Assembly (NCBI GenBank): GCA_001828545.1
Contig: MHYW01000013.1
Coordinates: 1 to 13,232 of the forward strand
Direction: 5' to 3'
Length of the DNA: 13,232 bases
Source: Planctomycetes bacterium RIFCSPHIGHO2_12_FULL_52_36
Lineage (GTDB): Bacteria; Planctomycetota; Brocadiia; Brocadiales; Bathyanammoxibiaceae
Of the stretch, positions 6,917-12,796 are shown one piece after another. The stretch's first letter is position 1. The number at the start of each line of letters is the position of its first letter. The notes under the pieces are model-generated. The model ran no database searches. It saw only the letters and a list, made by a program, of their open reading frames with translations, and was not told the origin of the DNA. The translations under genes were made by a program, and so were the position numbers.

Positions 6917-6982
6917 CAGGTTACAGGAGACAGGGAACAGGTTAAAAAATCTTTTCCCTGTGTCCTGTGGCCTGTTTCCTGT
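6916..6982. repeat. Inverted repeat of 7-bp units (ACAGGNN / NNCCTGT type)
   Basis: Four ACAGGNN heptads (6916-6922, 6923-6929, 6930-6936, 6937-6943) are followed by an 11-base A/T-rich centre. Then come four NNCCTGT heptads (6955-6961, 6962-6968, 6969-6975, 6976-6982). The array starts on the last base of the upstream stop codon and ends 12 bases before the ribosome site of the next gene. The arms can form an imperfect hairpin. Confidence 0.88.
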
Positions 6983-7008
6983 ATTCTTGAAAATGGGAGG
7001 TAAGTTAT

Positions 7009-8460
7009 ATGAAAAAGATGCTCCTGATTAACCCTCATCCCCCAGGACGCCACGGGGAGGAGAGTATCCATGTCATCGTCCAGATGCCCTTGAACCTGGC
7101 TTACATCGCCGCCCTCACACCAGGGGATTGGGAGTTTGACGTCGTTGACGAGAACATAAAACTTGCCCTGGACGAAAAGGAACAGGAGATAACCTTTGAG
7201 CCTCCCGACCTGGTGGCCATCACGGCACTGACCTATCAGGCCCCAAGGGCCTACAGGATCGCCATGGCCTGCAGGAAGCGCGGCATACCTGTCATCATGG
7301 GTGGTATCCATGCCTCCGTCTGCTCTGAGGAGGCCGTCCAGTACGTGGACGCCGTTATAACAGGCGAGGCGGAGACCGTCTGGCCAGAGGTCATCAGGGA
7401 CTTTGAGCAGGGACAGTTGAAAAAGATATACAACGGCGGGCTACCCCCTCTTTCTGTGTTGAAAAAAGTCTATCCCAACAGAGAACTCCTGAAGAAGAAG
7501 TACGGCTACAAGTTTTCCTCCATAATCACCACCAAGGGCTGTCCCAACCGGTGCGACTTCTGCAGTGTGCCTACCTTCCAGGGGCAGAAATTCAGGGAAA
7601 GACCCTATGAGGACGTCCTGGACGAGATGGCCGCTACAGACTACAAAGGTCTAATGTTTGCCGAAGATAATTTCTATGGGCATAGCGTAAAGTCTGCTGA
7701 ACGGGCCAAAAACCTCTTCAGGGGTATGATAGACAGGAACCTGGGCAAGAACTGGTTGGGCTTCACTGCCCTGAACATCGGCCTTGACCCTGAGGCCCTA
7801 CAGCTCATGACTAAATCGGGCTGTTTTGGATTCCTTGTGGGTATTGAGTCCACCAACGAGCAGGTCCTTCAGAAGATGAACAAGAAGGTGAACCTCAGGC
7901 TGGGGACTACGAGTTACAAGGACTGCATAAAGAAGGTCCACGATGCAGGCCTGATCGTCTGGGGCTCGGTGGTATTCGGTGCTGACGGAGACGACAAGGA
8001 CTCCTTTAAGAGGATGGTGGACTTTATCCTGGACTGCCAGGTAGATATCCTCACCTACGGCCTCGATTGCCCATTTCCCAAGACCCCGTTATTCTACAGG
8101 TTAGATGCCGAAAGGAGACTCTTCAGGAAGAATTTCCCCTGGGACTGGCAGTACTATGAGACCGCACACATCGTCCACCGCCTCGTGGATATGACACTGG
8201 ATGATTTTGTTAACGGCATGCAGTACGTTTACGACCATCTCTATGCCGGAGACAATCTCAGGATGCGTTTCAAGAACTCCATTAAGGCCACAGGCAATCC
8301 CCGCAACTCCATGTTTGCCCTGAGGGTAAGCCAGGATTGGGACCAGGTCTTCAAGCAGGTGCTGGAGAACCTCCACAAGCTACAGGAGTCAGGGGATTAT
8401 TATAAAGATTGTTATAAAGAGACCGGTAAGACTGCCGTCTCTCTTTCAGGCACTGCATAG
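7009..8460 (+). CDS. B12-binding-domain radical SAM enzyme (BchE-like class)
   Basis: This 483-residue enzyme has three parts. Residues 1 to about 135 form a cobalamin-binding-like Rossmann domain (MLLINPHPP, then PVIMGGIHAS at about 94-103 and VITGEAE). Residues about 165-385 form the radical SAM barrel with the cluster motif Cys178-x3-Cys182-x2-Cys185 in TTKGCPNRCDFCSVP. The C-terminal part, from about residue 385, resembles the extra domain often found in this class. Such enzymes reductively cleave SAM to a radical and carry out methylations, cyclisations or rearrangements at unactivated carbons. A strong ribosome site (GGGAGG 6995-7000) supports the ATG at 7009. The heptad repeat separates it from the flavoprotein gene, but no terminator is seen, so it is probably the last gene of the lipid operon. 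Radical SAM enzymes are the favoured candidates for ladderane cyclobutane formation; this assignment is inference. Confidence 0.88.
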   Translation: MKKMLLINPHPPGRHGEESIHVIVQMPLNLAYIAALTPGDWEFDVVDENIKLALDEKEQEITFEPPDLVAITALTYQAPRAYRIAMACRKRGIPVIMGGIHASVCSEEAVQYVDAVITGEAETVWPEVIRDFEQGQLKKIYNGGLPPLSVLKKVYPNRELLKKKYGYKFSSIITTKGCPNRCDFCSVPTFQGQKFRERPYEDVLDEMAATDYKGLMFAEDNFYGHSVKSAERAKNLFRGMIDRNLGKNWLGFTALNIGLDPEALQLMTKSGCFGFLVGIESTNEQVLQKMNKKVNLRLGTTSYKDCIKKVHDAGLIVWGSVVFGADGDDKDSFKRMVDFILDCQVDILTYGLDCPFPKTPLFYRLDAERRLFRKNFPWDWQYYETAHIVHRLVDMTLDDFVNGMQYVYDHLYAGDNLRMRFKNSIKATGNPRNSMFALRVSQDWDQVFKQVLENLHKLQESGDYYKDCYKETGKTAVSLSGTA

Positions 8461-8488
8461 TAGGGGCACGGCATGCCGTGCCCCTACT
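8459..8488. repeat. Perfect 30-bp palindrome on the stop codon of the radical SAM gene
   Basis: AGTAGGGGCACGGCA (8459-8473) is followed directly by its exact reverse complement (8474-8488), with no loop. It includes two bases of the stop codon TAG. No proper T run follows (TTCTCTAAT). It could act as a weak bidirectional terminator or protect mRNA ends. Half or shortened copies at 896-907 and 2969-2986 suggest a dispersed palindromic repeat. Confidence 0.8.
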
Positions 8489-8556
8489 TCTCTAATAACC
8501 ACGCTTAAAGGAGCTTACGTCTGGTACAAATCTTCGCATGAGGCCCGATTTTGCTA

Positions 8557-8584
8557 TTGACTTTTGGTTTTTATTCGCTAAACT
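8557..8584 (+). promoter_or_regulatory. Possible distal promoter in the leader region of the respiratory operon
   Basis: TTGACT (8557-8562) and TAAACT (8579-8584) are 16 bases apart, five and four of six matches to the sigma70 consensus. It lies upstream of the two hairpins at 8649-8711 and would transcribe them as part of a long leader or a separate small RNA. Confidence 0.3.
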
Positions 8585-8648
8585 ACTTGTTACTTCTCAG
8601 TGAGGAGGGAGGCTAATAGCCATCTACCTAAAAGGCAGGAGGTTCAGT

Positions 8649-8711
8649 ATCACAGGGGCCGCGCCTACGGTTCTTGTGATTCAGTGGAGTAGTCTGTACG
8701 AAATGCAGACT
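8649..8711 (+). promoter_or_regulatory. Candidate structured leader RNA: two consecutive hairpins
   Basis: Hairpin one pairs 8649-8661 with 8668-8680, 13 base pairs including three G-U pairs, around a six-base loop. Hairpin two pairs AGTCTGTA (8691-8698) with TGCAGACT (8704-8711), with one G-U pair, around loop CGAAA. The G-U pairs mean both fold best as RNA read on the plus strand. A short GGCT/AGCC hairpin lies just upstream, near 8612-8622. I cannot match it to a known riboswitch class. Otherwise I see no gene in 8489-8842. Confidence 0.35.
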
Positions 8712-8738
8712 TGAAATTTCCATTTAGAATGCTATAAA
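8711..8738 (+). promoter_or_regulatory. Proximal promoter of the Rieske/cytochrome b operon
   Basis: TTGAAA (8711-8716) and TATAAA (8733-8738) are 16 bases apart and lie about 105 bases before the flavoprotein start. It is the stronger of the two promoter candidates in this intergenic stretch. Confidence 0.45.
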
Positions 8739-8786
8739 ACAGGGCGGTTTTCTCCTGACGCAGGGGTATTGTTTTAACCCCGCCCA

Positions 8787-8816
8787 GTATGGACAGACCT
8801 AAAGGTCTGCCCATAC
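8787..8816 (+). promoter_or_regulatory. 13-bp hairpin just upstream of the flavoprotein ribosome site
   Basis: GTATGG-A-CAGACC (8787-8799) pairs with GGTCTG-C-CCATAC (8804-8816) around loop TAAA, with a single A/C mismatch. It ends 15 bases before GGAGGT (8832-8837) and has no T run, so it is a leader structure (mRNA stability or translation) rather than a terminator. A GGGCGG/CCGCCC pairing with its right arm just upstream (8780-8785) may stack on it. Confidence 0.45.
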
Positions 8817-8842
8817 ATACGTACACCTCTTGGAGGTAGGCG

Positions 8843-10750
8843 ATGGCTCACGAGGATAGGTTTACCATAGATTTCGGACAGCCTGAACTCAATATAAACT
8901 TTCTGCCACGTTCTGCCATCCGCTATAAAGGTTCCTTCCAAAAGCTCCTCTCAGAAAGAAAATACAAAGTAGATGTTGCCAATGACCTCCAATGGTTCCT
9001 CAAGAACGTACCCTGCAGAGAGGCCTGTCCTGTAGGGACTAATGCCAGGGCCTATGTTACGGCCATTGCTAGGGGGGATTACCAGGGGGCCTACCTTGTA
9101 GCTCGTGAAAATAACCCCTTTGTATCTGTCTGTAGTAAGATTTGTGATGCCCCCTGTGAACCTGCCTGCACCAGGAGTAAGCTGGACGAACCAGTATCCA
9201 TCAGGGCCCTGAAAGGGTTCGCGGTAGAAAAAAACCGCCTGGGCGCCAAAGAGGTCTACCAGTGGCTCAATAAAAAGAAGGGGAAGGTATTGCTTGCTGG
9301 AAAGGCAGAAGTTCCCAATATAGCAATAGTTGGAGCAGGGCCTGCGGGTCTGTCTGCCGCACACGACCTCGCCCTTATGGGTTACAAGGTGAAACTCCTA
9401 GAGGCCTCAAGCCAGCCTGGTGGTATGTTGAACAACGCCATCCCCTCCTTCAGACTAGACAGAGAGGCAGTAAAAAGAGACATAGAAGGTATCCTCTCCC
9501 TGGGTATGGAATTAGAGATTAACACTAGGTGTGGAGAGGACTTCGGTATAGACGAACTCAGGAAGAAGTACGATGCCGTACTCTTGGCCGCCGGCCTACA
9601 GAAGGGTAGGTCCCTGGACGTACCTGGCATGGAACTAGCAGGGGTATCTCAGGGGCTGGATTTCCTCAAGGAAGTGGCCTCCAGGGGGAGGGCCTCATTA
9701 GGGACGAAGGTAGTGGTAGTAGGTGGTGGCAGTATGGCTGTAGAGGTGGCCCGTACTGTACGGCGATTAGGGGTATGGAATACAAAGGTAACTGTGGTCT
9801 CTTACGAGTCAGCCAGGGGTACGAAGCCCGGAAGGCCGGGGCAAGAGATGACAGCAGAGGATACAGAGATTGCTGAGGCCTTACAAGAAGGGGTGGTATT
9901 CTACCCAGGGCTTGGTCTTAGACGCATATTGGGAGAAAGGGGCAGGGTAGCGGGTCTGGAACTGGCCCCGGTTGTGGCACTAGACCGTGACGGGGGAGGA
10001 CGATATAAACCTGTATTTGGGCAAAACGGTTCCAGCGTTATAGAGGCAGACACGGTATTCCTGGCGATTGGTCAGGAGCCTGACCCTGCCCTCCTGCAGA
10101 ATTCGGAATTCGGAGTGCGAAGTGCGGAGTTGGGAATTCCGCATTCCGCATCCCGAATTCCACACTCCTTGGGGGATGGGGTCTTTGTATGTGGTGACCT
10201 GGCTGGTGCTGGGCATGTAGTGGAGGCGGTTGCCTCCGGGCAGAAGGCCGCCCTTGCCATCCATAATTACCTGGGAGGCAAGGGTTCTCTTGGACTGGGT
10301 GAACTGCGCCCTGTAGTGCCCGTCCACCACCACGAGAAATCGGATACCTTTACCAGACGGCTTACGATAGGCCGCATTCTGCCTCCAATAGCACCCACAG
10401 GCGCCAGGCTCAGGAGTATGGATCCAGTGGAAGGGAGTTATTCTGATAAAGTTGCGAGGAGGCAGGCAGAGAGGTGCCTGGACTGTACGGTAAGCCCAAT
10501 GATAGGGCCCTACCACCCGTGCAATGCCTGCGGTGACTGTCTGGACGTCTGCCCTACAGAGTGCCTTTCTTTAAGGTTTATGAATAACAAAGACCTCAGT
10601 CTTGGTGATGGTTGGATAGAGGAGGCTGAGGGAGAAGGCCCCTGGGTGGGGTTAATTATGAATGAAAAGGAGTGTGTCCACTGCGGGGCCTGTGCAGAGG
10701 CCTGCTGGTCGGATGCCATAAACATGGTAAAGTTCAAAGAGGTGGAATAG
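8843..10750 (+). CDS. NAD(P)/FAD oxidoreductase with GltD-like core and several [4Fe-4S] sites
   Basis: This 635-residue cytoplasmic-type electron-transfer flavoprotein has an N-terminal GltD/DPD-like iron-sulfur domain (Cys58, 62, 97, 101, 105, 109), then a FAD site GAGPAGLSAA (about 164-173). An NAD(P) site VVVVGGGSMAVEVA (290-303) and the second FAD motif VFVCGDLAGAG (about 447-457) follow. The C-terminal two-cluster ferredoxin has CNACGDCLDVCP (Cys560, 563, 566, 570) and CVHCGACAEAC (Cys611, 614, 617, 621), with an extra CLDC at 545-548. It would move electrons between NAD(P)(H) and iron-sulfur carriers. Its place before Rieske and cytochrome b genes suggests it is the NAD(P)-linked module of that complex, as reported for anammox Rieske/cytochrome b operons. 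GGAGGT (8832-8837) supports the ATG. Residues about 420-443 are encoded by a heptad inverted repeat. Confidence 0.9.
   Translation: MAHEDRFTIDFGQPELNINFLPRSAIRYKGSFQKLLSERKYKVDVANDLQWFLKNVPCREACPVGTNARAYVTAIARGDYQGAYLVARENNPFVSVCSKICDAPCEPACTRSKLDEPVSIRALKGFAVEKNRLGAKEVYQWLNKKKGKVLLAGKAEVPNIAIVGAGPAGLSAAHDLALMGYKVKLLEASSQPGGMLNNAIPSFRLDREAVKRDIEGILSLGMELEINTRCGEDFGIDELRKKYDAVLLAAGLQKGRSLDVPGMELAGVSQGLDFLKEVASRGRASLGTKVVVVGGGSMAVEVARTVRRLGVWNTKVTVVSYESARGTKPGRPGQEMTAEDTEIAEALQEGVVFYPGLGLRRILGERGRVAGLELAPVVALDRDGGGRYKPVFGQNGSSVIEADTVFLAIGQEPDPALLQNSEFGVRSAELGIPHSASRIPHSLGDGVFVCGDLAGAGHVVEAVASGQKAALAIHNYLGGKGSLGLGELRPVVPVHHHEKSDTFTRRLTIGRILPPIAPTGARLRSMDPVEGSYSDKVARRQAERCLDCTVSPMIGPYHPCNACGDCLDVCPTECLSLRFMNNKDLSLGDGWIEEAEGEGPWVGLIMNEKECVHCGACAEACWSDAINMVKFKEVE
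10101..10170. repeat. Inverted repeat of 7-bp units inside the flavoprotein gene
   Basis: Ten consecutive heptads cover exactly 70 bases. Five are of the forward type (ATTCGGA twice, GTGCGAA, GTGCGGA, GTTGGGA) and five of the reverse type (ATTCCGC twice, ATCCCGA, ATTCCAC, ACTCCTT). They lie in frame with no stop and encode residues about 420-443, between the NAD(P)-domain segment ending in DPALLQ and the GDGVFVCGD motif. The same heptad type, including GTGCGGA and ATTCCGC, occurs between genes at 11274-11322. Confidence 0.88.
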
Positions 10751-10765
10751 GGAGAAAAATGTTTT

Positions 10766-11269
10766 ATGTTTAAACCAATGGCGAAGGCTGAGGCTATAGA
10801 CCCGAAGAAGATTGCCCGTAGGGAGGCCATAAGGAAGGGGCTCTTCTGGGCCTGTTGGGGGGTTTTCGTTGGGTTTGCCGGGATATTAGGGGCAAGCATA
10901 GTGAGGTTTGCGTATCCCAGGATAGTCTTTGAGCCCTCCAGTATATTTAAGGCCGGCAAACCGGACGACTACAAGGCAGGTTCGGTTTCGCTTATCCATG
11001 GTAGAGGGGTCTTTGTGGTAAGGACGGAGAAGGGGTTCTATGCCCTATCAGCCAAGTGTACCCATCTGGGATGCCAGCCCATCTGGTATGAGGACCAGCA
11101 GGTCTTCAAGTGTCCGTGCCATGGCGCCCGTTTTGATAAGGAAGGCATTAACTTTGCCGGTCCAGCCCCCCTGCCATTACCCAGGTTCCACCTGAGCCTG
11201 TCCCCGGATGGCCGTTTACTGGTAGATAAGTCAATAAACGTGGGTATGGACTTCTTCCTGGAGGCATGA
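10766..11269 (+). CDS. Rieske [2Fe-2S] protein of the cytochrome b complex
   Basis: This 167-residue protein has a basic cytoplasmic N-terminus, one membrane helix (about residues 26-48) and a Rieske domain outside. The cluster ligands are in CTHLGC (Cys98, His100, Cys103) and CPCHG (Cys116, Cys118, His119). Cys103 and Cys118 would form the stabilising disulfide. It accepts an electron from quinol at the Qo site and passes it to a cytochrome c. The RREAIRKG stretch before the helix resembles the RR start seen in many Tat-exported Rieske proteins, but the match to the Tat motif is loose. GGAG at 10751-10754, right after the flavoprotein stop, is 11 bases from the chosen ATG; a second in-frame ATG at 10778 is possible. 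The 15-base gap to the flavoprotein supports one operon. Confidence 0.93.
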   Translation: MFKPMAKAEAIDPKKIARREAIRKGLFWACWGVFVGFAGILGASIVRFAYPRIVFEPSSIFKAGKPDDYKAGSVSLIHGRGVFVVRTEKGFYALSAKCTHLGCQPIWYEDQQVFKCPCHGARFDKEGINFAGPAPLPLPRFHLSLSPDGRLLVDKSINVGMDFFLEA

Positions 11270-11273
11270 AAAG

Positions 11274-11322
11274 GTGTGGGGTGCGGAGTATGGGATTCCG
11301 GACTCCGCCTTCCGAATTCCGC
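11274..11322. repeat. Inverted repeat of 7-bp units between Rieske and cytochrome b genes
   Basis: Three forward heptads (GTGTGGG, GTGCGGA, GTATGGG) and four reverse-type heptads (ATTCCGG, ACTCCGC, CTTCCGA, ATTCCGC) fill nearly the whole gap between the two genes. It begins four bases after the Rieske stop. No T run follows, so transcription through it is expected. Confidence 0.85.
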
Positions 11323-11350
11323 GTAATAAGAAAGGCGAGGTAAGATTGGA

Positions 11351-11971
11351 ATGAAGTGGGTACCGCTAGGCCTTGTGAGATATACCGTCTGTCTGGGTGG
11401 GCTCAGTGTGTTTTTCTTCCTGTTATGCATTCTCACCGGGCCATTCCTGATGCTTTATTACGTGCCTGACGTGAACCGTGCCCATGCCGACGTGATGGAT
11501 ATTATGCAGGTAGTGCCCTTTGGGTCCTTTGTAAGGAACGTCCACCGCTGGGCGGCCTGTCTCATGATTGTCTGCGTACCCGCACACATGACCAGGGTAT
11601 TCCTTCAGGCCGCATATAAGCCCCCGCGCCAGCTCAACTGGCTGGTAGGGATTACGCTGCTAATCCTTACCTATCTCATGTGTTTCACGGGCTACATGCT
11701 CCCCTGGGACCAGGAGGCATACTGGGGCGCCACCATCGGGGCCACCATGGCGGAGAACTCCCCTTTCCTTGGGGCAAAAGGACCCTTTAGCGTACTTCCG
11801 CCAGATAAGGACATACATTACATAATGCTGGGTGGTACCGTGTTAGACCAACCGACGCTCAGCCGTTTCTTTTTCGCACACTGTATCGCTATCCCAGGTG
11901 CCCTGGCGGGGTTAATGGGATTCCACTTTTTCAATATCCACAGGGCCGGTGGTATGTCAGGCCCATTATAA
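11351..11971 (+). CDS. Cytochrome b6-type N-terminal half of cytochrome b
   Basis: This 206-residue, four-helix protein binds two b hemes across the membrane. Ligand pairs are His65/His79 in the second helix (VHRWAACLMIVCVPAHMTRVFL) and His177/His192 in the fourth. The 15-residue step of the second pair and the C-terminal end HRAGGMSGPL match cytochrome b6, so this is the split b6/subunit-IV arrangement. TGYMLPWDQ, part of the Qo region, is present. Cys14 in CLGGLSVFF lines up with Cys35 of plant b6, which binds the extra heme c near the Qi site. Only 13 residues precede this Cys, against 34 in b6, and an in-frame stop at 11327 limits any upstream extension. GAGG (11337-11340) lies ten bases before the ATG. 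Confidence 0.92.
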   Translation: MKWVPLGLVRYTVCLGGLSVFFFLLCILTGPFLMLYYVPDVNRAHADVMDIMQVVPFGSFVRNVHRWAACLMIVCVPAHMTRVFLQAAYKPPRQLNWLVGITLLILTYLMCFTGYMLPWDQEAYWGATIGATMAENSPFLGAKGPFSVLPPDKDIHYIMLGGTVLDQPTLSRFFFAHCIAIPGALAGLMGFHFFNIHRAGGMSGPL

Positions 11972-11985
11972 CCAGGGAATAACCC

Positions 11986-12786
11986 ATGACGGAAAAGATC
12001 GTTGAAGAAGGACCAGTAACCACAGGGGATAAAGAAAAGCTGAGACTCCTCACGGTGGTGAGGGGTGAGACCCTGCGGAATAGGGACATCTACGAGAGAC
12101 CTCCCGGGTACGAACTCTTCTTCCCCAATTTCGTGATGAAGGAGTTGTGCGTGGGATTGGCCTTCCTGATAATTATTTTTGTGTGGGCCTACTTTAAGGA
12201 CTCGCCCCTCTACGAGTTGTCTAACCCCGCTGAGACACCTTCACACATAAAGGCCGCATGGTACTTTGTGGGATTACAGGAATTGCTGGCCTATTTTGAC
12301 CCCTATCTGGCCGGGGCGATTATCCCCTCCATGATACTGGCCGGGCTTTATCTGATACCCTTTATTGACCCTGACCCCGTGAAGGGGATAGGCCGTTTTG
12401 CCTTCAAGGAGAGGAAGTTCGCCATCGGCTGTTTCCTGGGGGGGGTTGCCATGTGGTATGGCCTCCTCCTGGTGGGTTGGTTCTTCAGGGGACCTTACTG
12501 GAGCTTCTACTGGCCGTGGGAGGACCAGTCGGTAGTGAAGGCCACGGAAGTAGCCCTCTGGAGCTTCCCCCTCTCAGCAGGCATAGCCTTCCTTGTGTGT
12601 TATGGGACATTGGTGCTTATCCTCCCTGCCGTTATCTTCCAGAACTTCTTCTTCCGGCTGGGGTTGATAAGATACCTTATCACGTTTAACCTCTTTGCGG
12701 TCATGTGTTTCGTACCCATCAAGATATTTCTGAGAAGCGCATTTAGTGTGAAATATATCCTTGTAACACCATGGTTCAACATATAA
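11986..12786 (+). CDS. Subunit-IV-like C-terminal half of cytochrome b, with extra helices
   Basis: This 266-residue protein follows the b6 gene by 14 bases and supplies the C-terminal part of the quinol-oxidising site. The Qo motif normally read as PEWY is AAWY here (residues 90-93, in HIKAAWYFVGLQELLAYF), so the glutamate is missing; related menaquinol-type complexes also vary here. Predicted membrane helices lie at about 53-70, 109-127, 146-167, 189-217 and 228-249. That is five, against three in chloroplast subunit IV, so the protein is longer than the classical one (about 160). The first 40 residues are polar and cytoplasmic. AGGGA (11974-11978) is seven bases upstream of the ATG. It is one operon with the b6 and Rieske genes. 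Confidence 0.9.
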   Translation: MTEKIVEEGPVTTGDKEKLRLLTVVRGETLRNRDIYERPPGYELFFPNFVMKELCVGLAFLIIIFVWAYFKDSPLYELSNPAETPSHIKAAWYFVGLQELLAYFDPYLAGAIIPSMILAGLYLIPFIDPDPVKGIGRFAFKERKFAIGCFLGGVAMWYGLLLVGWFFRGPYWSFYWPWEDQSVVKATEVALWSFPLSAGIAFLVCYGTLVLILPAVIFQNFFFRLGLIRYLITFNLFAVMCFVPIKIFLRSAFSVKYILVTPWFNI

Positions 12787-12796
12787 GAGACTAAAA

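Noticed and set aside
6916..6982. CRISPR array
   Set aside because: The units are 7 bases long, continuous and inverted about a centre; there are no spacers.
6751..7311. Minus-strand open frame of 186 codons across the end of the flavoprotein gene and start of the radical SAM gene
   Set aside because: It overlaps two well-supported genes and runs through the heptad repeat, has no recognisable domain, and its composition is what the opposite strand of these genes would give.
8787..8816. Intrinsic terminator
   Set aside because: There is no T run and it lies just before a ribosome site, so it would be transcribed as leader.
9980..10516. Minus-strand open frame of 178 codons inside the NAD(P)/FAD oxidoreductase gene
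   Set aside because: It lies wholly within a gene with clear cofactor motifs and has no family features of its own.
10759..10773. ATG at 10759 as Rieske start or a tiny upstream peptide
   Set aside because: This frame stops after four codons and is out of frame with the Rieske protein.
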